NCBI GenBank assembly: GCA_011389815.1
Contig: JAABTP010000025.1
Span: 1 to 37,827, forward strand
Source: Desulfobulbaceae bacterium
GTDB lineage: Bacteria; Desulfobacterota; Desulfobulbia; Desulfobulbales; Desulfobulbaceae
DNA length: 37,827 bases
Reading direction: 5' to 3'
Shown here piece after piece: positions 32,686-37,827 of this stretch; within the stretch, counting starts at the first letter, position 1, and each line of letters begins with the position of its first letter. The position numbers were made by a program, and so were the translations under genes. Under the pieces are notes generated by a model. That model was given only the letters and a program-made list of their open reading frames with translations. It had not been told where the DNA came from and ran no database searches.

Positions 32686-34252
32686 TGCTGTGTTTTCCGG
32701 TGGGCATTCTTTCCTGTGTAACCGGCATAACTCCACGCTCTGCTAAACGGACAAAAGCGGCAACCACAGCCGGATCAAACTGCGTACCAGCGTTTTCCTG
32801 AAGATGAGCAAGGCAGAGTTCTGGTGCCCAGGCTTCCTTATACGAACGTTTATGGTAAAGGGCATCATAGACATCAGCGACCGAAACAATACGAGCCGCC
32901 AAAGGAATATCATCCCCCTTAAGTCCTCCTGGATAACCACTGCCATCCCAACGTTCATGATGGTTGAGAGCTATCTCACTGGCCAGCTGAAACCACTGAT
33001 GCCTTTCCAGGATTCGCTTCCCAAGAGTTGTGTGAGTTCGCATGACAGCAAGCTCCTCCTCGGTCAGATCCCCCGGTTTTTGTAAAATAGCATCAGGAAT
33101 ACCCAGCTTACCAATATCGTGCAAAATACTTGCCTGGGCACAACTCCTGGCCTCTTCCTCTTTCATCCCCATATCCAAGGCCAGCAAACGGGTATATTCT
33201 GATATTCTATGGAGATGATCGCCGGTTTCCTGGTCCTTAAACTCAGCAGCCATAGCCAACATATACAGAGATTCCTGGTTGGCCTCTTTCAGCTCAAAAT
33301 GGAGTTGTAAATTCTCCAGGGCTGCTGCACATTGATTAACCATGATCTGGATAAGATGGCGATCATCTCTGGTCAGGACACTGGTATTTTCCAAATAAAT
33401 AAATCCTTGAATATGTTTTTCACTCCCTTCATTCCCAATGGGAAGAAGCAAGGATCCTGGCTTCAGCTCACCAGTACGTGGAGTCCGCCCTTCCCTGATA
33501 ATTTCTGAACAGGTTCGGATAAGCTCAATGCATTCATGTTGCTGCTGATCTTCCTGTTCCAGGGCAAAATCCCCGGTGCCTGCCCGGATCTGGCTATGAT
33601 TACGATCAAAGGTGGAGATGAATCCGTTAATCGTACACAGGAGACCATTTTTTCCTAAATTACAGAGCCCGATAAGCTGCTGTAAAACGCCTTGAAAGAA
33701 CTGATCAATCGAATCAAAACAGGGCAGATACAGCCCAGGTGTGGCTTGCAGAATACGTTCCAGGCCCTGCCGGTTACTCTCAATAATCATAATATCACGG
33801 TAGGCCTTGAGAGCTGAACGGATGGTTGTATACAGCTTCTGGGCAGTCAGTTCGGTCTTGTCCTTATAGTCGTCAATATCATACTGGTCAATCACCTCCC
33901 GCTCCGGGGCCGATCCTGCCTGCCCTGTCCGGATAATCAACCTGACATAACGGTTTTCCAGCTCCCCACGGATATAGTCTACCAGTTCCAGCCCGGCATG
34001 TTCGGTCTCCATCACCACATCAACTAAGGCCACAGCAATATCTGTTTCATTATGGAGTATCTCCTTGGCTTCCTGAGCAGAATAGGCTGAAAAGAGCTGA
34101 ATCTTACGACCAGCAAATTCCATCCGTTTGAGAATAAGTTGGGTCAGGGTATGGACTGAGGGGTCATCGTCAATGACTAAAATTTTCCATGGGAGAGAAA
34201 AGGCCTCTTCTTTTATCGCAGCAGGATCTCTTTTTTTTCTCACTAATCGCAT
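32675..34252 (-). CDS. REC-DUF3369-HD-GYP response regulator (probable c-di-GMP phosphodiesterase)
   Basis: A 525-residue regulator. The receiver (about 22-150) has acidic residues in VIDDDPS and a phospho-acceptor in VALVDVVME. The DUF3369 GAF-like domain (about 150-320) follows. The HD-GYP domain (about 330-510) shows GDHLHRISEYTRLLAL, ILHDIGKLGIPDAIL, HHERWDGSGYPGGLKGDDIP and ADVYDAL. HD-GYP domains hydrolyse c-di-GMP, and all metal-binding motifs look intact. The start overlaps the lpxB stop by 10 bp and the stop overlaps the MASE3 kinase gene, so all three are translationally coupled. Phosphorylation by that kinase would be expected to control c-di-GMP breakdown. Confidence 0.93.
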   Translation of the reverse strand: MRLVRKKRDPAAIKEEAFSLPWKILVIDDDPSVHTLTQLILKRMEFAGRKIQLFSAYSAQEAKEILHNETDIAVALVDVVMETEHAGLELVDYIRGELENRYVRLIIRTGQAGSAPEREVIDQYDIDDYKDKTELTAQKLYTTIRSALKAYRDIMIIESNRQGLERILQATPGLYLPCFDSIDQFFQGVLQQLIGLCNLGKNGLLCTINGFISTFDRNHSQIRAGTGDFALEQEDQQQHECIELIRTCSEIIREGRTPRTGELKPGSLLLPIGNEGSEKHIQGFIYLENTSVLTRDDRHLIQIMVNQCAAALENLQLHFELKEANQESLYMLAMAAEFKDQETGDHLHRISEYTRLLALDMGMKEEEARSCAQASILHDIGKLGIPDAILQKPGDLTEEELAVMRTHTTLGKRILERHQWFQLASEIALNHHERWDGSGYPGGLKGDDIPLAARIVSVADVYDALYHKRSYKEAWAPELCLAHLQENAGTQFDPAVVAAFVRLAERGVMPVTQERMPTGKHSNDP

Positions 34253-35430
34253 TGGGATGCTGCCTCCTGCTTTATACAGGTGAATGCAAGTTCTGCGGCT
34301 CGCTTTGCACAGCCTGAAGGGCCAAGCTTTTCCGTAACCTGGGCAAGGCCCTGAATCATTTTTTCCCGATAATCGCTATTATTCACCATAATCTGAAGGT
34401 GGTCAGCAATGGCCTCTGGTGTGACCGCATCCTGGAGTAATTCAGGAATCACCTCCTGGTCAGCAATCAGGTTTACCAGAGAAACATAACGAATATTGCG
34501 GATGAGCAAGCGTCCTAACTGATAGGTTCGCAGAGAAAGTCGATATGTGGTCAGGGTGGGTATCCCAAGGATGGCCAGCTCCAAGGTCACGGTTCCAGAT
34601 GCGGCAACCACAGCATCGCAGGCTGCCATTACATCATAGCGTTTATTACTGACCACATGGAGAGCAAGACGATCCTGATACTCGGCAAGACCACTTTCCA
34701 GCAGCAATTCCTCAGAAATTGTTGAAGCACAAGGCAGCAAAAAAAGCCATTTTTTCTCCTGCTCTCTTTGCACCAGATTATGAGCCGCCGCCAGAAAATC
34801 AGGGAGCAGGGAACGAATCTCTTTAGAGCGACTGCCTGGCAACAGGCCAATGATGCGGGTTGCCGGATCAACTGACAGGTTCTGGTCCTGGAGAAATTCT
34901 TCCCTGTTCGCAACCAGTTCTTTTTTGACAGTATCCTTGAGCGGATGCCCTACAAAATCAACAGCCACTCCACGGGCGGCGTAAAAATCTTTTTCAAAGG
35001 GCAGGATAACCCCGATCCGATCTGTAAGCCTGCCAATTTTCCTGACCCGGCCACTGCGCCAGGCCCAGACTTGGGGGCTGATGTAATAAAATACCGGGAT
35101 TCCCAATTTCTTAGCCTTGGCAGCAAGAAGGAGATTAAAATCCGGATAATCAATCAAAATCAACAGAGCTGGTTTTTCGTTCTCCATCCGCTGAATCAAA
35201 GCCTTACGAGCAGCCAGGATATCGCCAAAATGGCTGATGACCTCAGTAATTCCTACCACTGCCAGCCTGGAGGCATCAAAAAGCATTTCTACACCAGCAG
35301 CAGCCAGTTCATGGCCACCAATACCGGAAAAAGAAAGATCAGGGTCCATGGCCTGCATGGTTTCCACCAATCGAGCTCCATGCATATCACCAGAGGCCTC
35401 TCCAGTGACAATCATTATAGGGGTGGTCAT
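34243..35430 (-). CDS. lpxB: Lipid-A-disaccharide synthase
   Basis: A 395-residue GT19-family glycosyltransferase that joins UDP-2,3-diacylglucosamine to lipid X in lipid A synthesis at the inner membrane. Hallmarks are VTGEASGDMHGARL (about 8-21), GIGGHELAAAG, LILIDYPDFNLLLA, FYYISPQVWAWRSGRVRKI and LLPGSRSKEI, then ASGTVTLELAILGIPT in the donor-binding half. Length matches the family. It proves an outer membrane with LPS. Other lpx genes are not adjacent. Instead lpxB overlaps signalling genes, an unusual context. The region upstream is a decayed intergenic zone, so the promoter should lie within about 35431-35520. Confidence 0.95.
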   Translation of the reverse strand: MTTPIMIVTGEASGDMHGARLVETMQAMDPDLSFSGIGGHELAAAGVEMLFDASRLAVVGITEVISHFGDILAARKALIQRMENEKPALLILIDYPDFNLLLAAKAKKLGIPVFYYISPQVWAWRSGRVRKIGRLTDRIGVILPFEKDFYAARGVAVDFVGHPLKDTVKKELVANREEFLQDQNLSVDPATRIIGLLPGSRSKEIRSLLPDFLAAAHNLVQREQEKKWLFLLPCASTISEELLLESGLAEYQDRLALHVVSNKRYDVMAACDAVVAASGTVTLELAILGIPTLTTYRLSLRTYQLGRLLIRNIRYVSLVNLIADQEVIPELLQDAVTPEAIADHLQIMVNNSDYREKMIQGLAQVTEKLGPSGCAKRAAELAFTCIKQEAASQCD

Positions 35431-35885
35431 ATTTAAAAGCCCTTTACGGACTACTATCTCTTAATATTATTGCATAAAACATTTAAAGCACTGCAAGTAA
35501 AGATAAATTATCAGTTTACAATACCCTATTCTCAGGACGGATGAAAGCTTTCTCCAAAACTCTTGTCAGGAATGTCTTCGCCTTAAAAAATAATTATCTT
35601 ATGGAAGACGCTTCGATGTCAAACAGTTATCCAAATAAAGTGTAATTCTTTTACCAGGTATGAAAAATTGCTCAATAGCAAGCCGAAGGCAGAAAAAAAA
35701 CAGGTAAGCTGTGAGAAAGGATGTGGTGAGGGATTCAACAGGAAATATTCTACCCATTATTTCGAGAGCCGTTGAGCCAACCCTATGTGTTCGCTCTTTT
35801 ATGCCGGGCAGACAAACAGGTCTGCCCTACAATTCAGCACCTCAAAACGGGGAAGGTATTTCTTTTCAAGACGATGCCGAAAACC
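35431..35885. other. Intergenic decay zone upstream of lpxB
   Basis: About 455 bases with no gene that I can support. It contains the REP-like element at 35776-35832 and should hold the lpxB promoter at its left edge. The rest shows no recognisable protein similarity in any frame. Confidence 0.5.
35776..35832. repeat. Decayed two-hairpin REP-like element
   Basis: The right arm is a perfect hairpin GGGCAGAC-AAACAG-GTCTGCCC followed by TAC. The left part (GCCAAC-CCTATGT-GTTCGC) is an imperfect hairpin. The combination, with a CCCTAC end, recalls the GTAGGGGCGAAC/GTTCGCCC plus GGGCAG/CTGCCC composite palindromes scattered in many bacterial genomes. It is related in style to the palindrome at 19000-19027. 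Confidence 0.55.
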
Positions 35886-36443
35886 TCACTGGCAAAGACC
35901 GGAAAAGACCTCTCGTAATACATGATCATTCAGGCGGCTCATCAGTTGCTCTTCATATTCATCATCCACAACCAAATCCTCGTTCGTTGCTCCAGAATCT
36001 TCTACAACGCCACTGCACTGCTGTATGGGGGGGATAGGCTGCGATTCTATTTCATCCTGAAAATCCCGGTTATTTTCTATCCATCTCTGACAATCGTCAT
36101 GGCTGCCAATGCAGGTAAAAATCAGCCGGTTTTCCCGTTTCAGTCCGATCAGCCGGAAACCGCAGGAAAGGTTGTATTTACGGCAGTCCCGCAGGCGCAG
36201 CTCGCCGTTATGAGTACGCTTGCAGGAGGCTTTTTCGTCCAAAGGATCGGTTTGCAAACGATGTATGATCTGCTCTGCCCGTTCAGCAATGGTTCGCTCT
36301 TTCTTTCCGGCCTTATGCATGGCCTGGAACTGCTTCCTGAAGGCTCGGGTCTGATGGATTTCAAGTTGCTTCATTCTGTTCCCTCTGTCTTGTGTTGGAA
36401 CAGGGGACTGGATCTCCAGGTTTTTCGATTGATAATCAGACAT
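35886..36443 (-). CDS. RelE/ParE-superfamily toxin-like protein with acidic C-terminal tail
   Basis: A 185-residue protein. After a 24-residue leader, residues about 25-128 have the RelE/ParE look: LEIHQTRAFRKQFQAMHKAG, ERAEQIIHRLQTDPLDEKAS, ELRLRDCRKYNLSCGFRLIG and IFTCIGSHDDCQRWIENNRD. The last 55 residues are strongly acidic (VVEDSGATNEDLVVDDEYEE) and end in a helix (MSRLNDHVLREVFSGLC). A GGAG Shine-Dalgarno lies about 9 bases before the ATG. There is no antitoxin gene on either side. The family assignment is by motif only. An acidic tail that masks a basic RNase-like core is possible. Confidence 0.68.
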   Translation of the reverse strand: MSDYQSKNLEIQSPVPTQDRGNRMKQLEIHQTRAFRKQFQAMHKAGKKERTIAERAEQIIHRLQTDPLDEKASCKRTHNGELRLRDCRKYNLSCGFRLIGLKRENRLIFTCIGSHDDCQRWIENNRDFQDEIESQPIPPIQQCSGVVEDSGATNEDLVVDDEYEEQLMSRLNDHVLREVFSGLCQ

Positions 36444-36970
36444 AACATTTCTCCGTGAGAAAAAAAAGAAACATTGCCCGCAGCAATTATCGAGGACAAC
36501 GTGTTGATAACGAGTCAGACGGTCTCAATCCGTCTGTGCTGTTAGAGAGATGCGGAGAAATCCGCAGGAAGGCATCAGGAGAGGATAAAGACCGATGACA
36601 ATTTTCCCGAACCCAGACCGGGTTGGGTGCCGTTACGGCAGCTTCATGTGCAGCGATAGAGAGTCAGCATGGAATATCTTTCTTTATTGAGTAAAATCGA
36701 TATAATATGACGGGAATTGCAAGGCGGAAAGGACAGAAGGTGCTGTCGCCTGTTCGTACTGCTGCTGATCCCGAATCGAAAAGAAGGAGATGAGCGCATA
36801 CAGATTTCCGGCAACCTATCGGTTTCCACGTTCTGCTTGTGGTGGTTCACTCTCCAATCTGGCGCAATATGCCCGACCGTTGCGAGCGAAATGATCGGCG
36901 TGCATGCGTTCAACTACTGGAACTACTGGCTATCTGCTGCCTGTTCTCAACCTGTATTTCATTCAGCCAC
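36444..36970. other. Gene-free region with four clustered hairpins
   Basis: These 527 bases hold four hairpins within 125 bp: CAGACGG-N7-CCGTCTG (36516-36536), TGCGGA-GAAA-TCCGCA (36551-36566), CCC-g-AACCC-N5-GGGTTGGG (36606-36627) and TGCCGT-T-ACGGCA (36628-36640). Read on the minus strand they would lie in the leader of the RelE-like gene. The remaining part (36660-36970) has only short open frames with no recognisable product. A structured leader or small RNA is possible; I do not recognise a known riboswitch or RNA family. Confidence 0.5.
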
Positions 36971-37192
36971 TTAAGAGTTATTCTTCTTCTTGAAATAGTT
37001 AGCTTTGATCCAGTTGGCATTTAGACCGATATGAATGCCTATTCCTATGGTGAGCAGAATGCCACCAGTTGGATGTATCATCTCAAATGTTTCATGTGAG
37101 ATATAATGACGAAATGTACTCGATACAATCTGATTGACGAGCAACAAGCCTATGATCGGGTTAAGAATCTTGAGAAATGAGATGCGGTTCAT
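36971..37192 (-). CDS. Small two-helix membrane protein (DUF4405-like)
   Basis: A 73-residue inner-membrane protein with two hydrophobic helices: ILNPIIGLLLVNQIVSSTF and GGILLTIGIGIHIGLNANWI. Between them is a short loop with two histidines (RHYISHETFEMIHPTGG). The tail is basic (YFKKKNN). The pattern of a histidine in the loop and IGIHIGLNANWIK in the second helix resembles DUF4405-type cytochrome-b-like small membrane proteins that may bind haem. A GAGGAGG Shine-Dalgarno lies about 11 bases before the ATG. Function unknown. Confidence 0.65.
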   Translation of the reverse strand: MNRISFLKILNPIIGLLLVNQIVSSTFRHYISHETFEMIHPTGGILLTIGIGIHIGLNANWIKANYFKKKNNS

Positions 37193-37287
37193 ATGGTACT
37201 ATCCTCCTCATGCGTGTTTCGAAAATATATACATAGCTTTTTGCACATAACAGTATTAGCAAGCAGAAATAATTAGAAACATTCAAA

Positions 37288-37488
37288 TTAGATGCGCTTC
37301 TTCTGAATAACCCGCTGCTGAAGGGGCAGCGTGGTCTTAGCATCATTGACGCTGTAGTTGGAATTTTCCTCATTCATCGCAACAGCCAATTCTTCCGTCC
37401 CGGCCGAGTCGCAGGGTATAAAGCGAATTTTATAGGACCGGGGAATAGTGAGAACGTTAACTTCGGGCCGCCATTGGATCTTTGCCAT
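37288..37488 (-). pseudogene. Truncated HU-family DNA-binding-like gene (N-terminal part only)
   Basis: A 66-codon frame. Residues about 1-55 (WRPEVNVLTIPRSYKIRFIP, then GTEELAVAMNEENSNYSVND) match what I recall as the start of a larger HU/IHF-like DNA-binding protein family of Bacteroidetes and Desulfobacterota. That family would continue with a full DNA-binding arm of another 60 or more residues. Here it ends in a basic tail (LPLQQRVIQKKRI) soon after. A GGAG Shine-Dalgarno remains in front of the ATG. It is most likely a 3'-truncated remnant, but a short expressed product is not excluded. Confidence 0.5.
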
Positions 37489-37827
37489 GAGATGCTCCGA
37501 TATTGAGGGGAATGCTGCTCGAACAGTAAGGTAAATACTGTCTGGCAGAGTACTTCTGTCCTGTTGTTTTTGTCAAGATTTTTTTCAACGACAGGATGAT
37601 TATTTAGGCGGGAAAGAGGATGCCCGATGCGGGGCGGTCATTATAGGTATAACGGATCTGCCGTGATACCCGATACGATCTGGTCGTTATACGTAGTATC
37701 CACTGATTTTCTCCTACAGTGCGTTATTTCGTTCTTTCTATATGAAACTACAGCAATTCAGAGCCTAAACTTTTTTCAATATGAGAATAGCGCAATGAGA
37801 AATTTTGGGCGCAACTATCCCGCCTCT
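37489..37827. other. Gene-free window end
   Basis: About 340 bases up to the window edge. I see no coding region, RNA gene or clear repeat, only a small ACGG-N5-CCGT palindrome near 37657. It may include the promoter of the HU-like remnant on the minus strand. Confidence 0.45.

Noticed and set aside
36516-36640. CRISPR array or tRNA in the hairpin cluster
   Set aside because: The hairpins differ in sequence and spacing, and no tRNA arm motifs are present.
36644-36974. Overlapping small open frames on both strands
   Set aside because: No recognisable domain, no convincing ribosome-binding site and unusual residue composition on both strands.

Overview
The window reads as a chromosomal segment of a Gram-negative anaerobe or microaerophile with a sulfur and hydrogen economy. 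My best guess is a Desulfobacterota bacterium of the Desulfobulbales, possibly near the cable bacteria. The pointers are a complete NAD-reducing [NiFe]-hydrogenase operon, a sulfide:quinone oxidoreductase-like flavoprotein paired with a DUF1641 protein, lipid A synthesis (lpxB), AcnA aconitase, and many two-component and HD-GYP signalling proteins. Several toxin-antitoxin remnants and an Rpn nuclease add to this. The taxonomic placement is inference; there is no rRNA or other marker gene here. Base composition is moderate. It is visibly more AT-rich in 1-1000, 9.8-10.5 kb and the last 1.5 kb, where broken genes collect.

Layout. 0-1.2 kb: a clipped GGDEF gene and a 21-bp-period tandem array of small hairpins. 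1.2-3.9 kb: ettA, a RelB/YafQ-type toxin-antitoxin pair with a good promoter and operator, a 23-nt duplicate of an internal ettA segment, and a CopZ-like metallochaperone. 4.07-9.22 kb: tightly overlapping hoxFUYHW (hydrogenase and its maturation protease). 9.2-10.5 kb: a HigB-like toxin killed by one stop codon with its intact HigA-like antitoxin, a gene fragment and an orphan small gene. 10.56-12.57 kb (minus): SQR-like flavoprotein plus DUF1641. 12.9-16.3 kb: a large fusion of an Endonuclease Q-like PHP nuclease to a UvrD/PcrA-like helicase carrying two sliding-clamp-binding motifs. 16.4-19.0 kb: acnA. 19.0-19.8 kb (minus): a DUF533 protein. 20.3-26.9 kb: dgt, a CLC channel with CBS domains, a stand-alone RapZ C-terminal domain, an Rpn nuclease with a likely internal translation start, a phasin-like protein and a UbiB-family kinase-like protein. 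27.0-30.6 kb: a membrane histidine kinase overlapping a hybrid REC-HK-REC protein. 30.6-35.4 kb (minus): an overlapping run lpxB, REC-DUF3369-HD-GYP, MASE3-PAS histidine kinase. 35.4-37.8 kb: a decayed zone with REP-like palindromes, an orphan RelE-like protein with an acidic tail, a multi-hairpin region, a small membrane protein and a truncated HU-family gene.

How the parts fit. HoxFUYH couples H2 oxidation or evolution to NAD(H), and HoxW finishes HoxH. The SQR-like protein would feed electrons from sulfide to quinone. AcnA serves the TCA cycle. The signalling block reads membrane or redox cues and can lower c-di-GMP. The most unusual item is the EndoQ-UvrD-clamp fusion, which looks like a single-polypeptide repair machine for deaminated DNA. 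The next most interesting are the intragenic start in the Rpn gene and the hairpin array.
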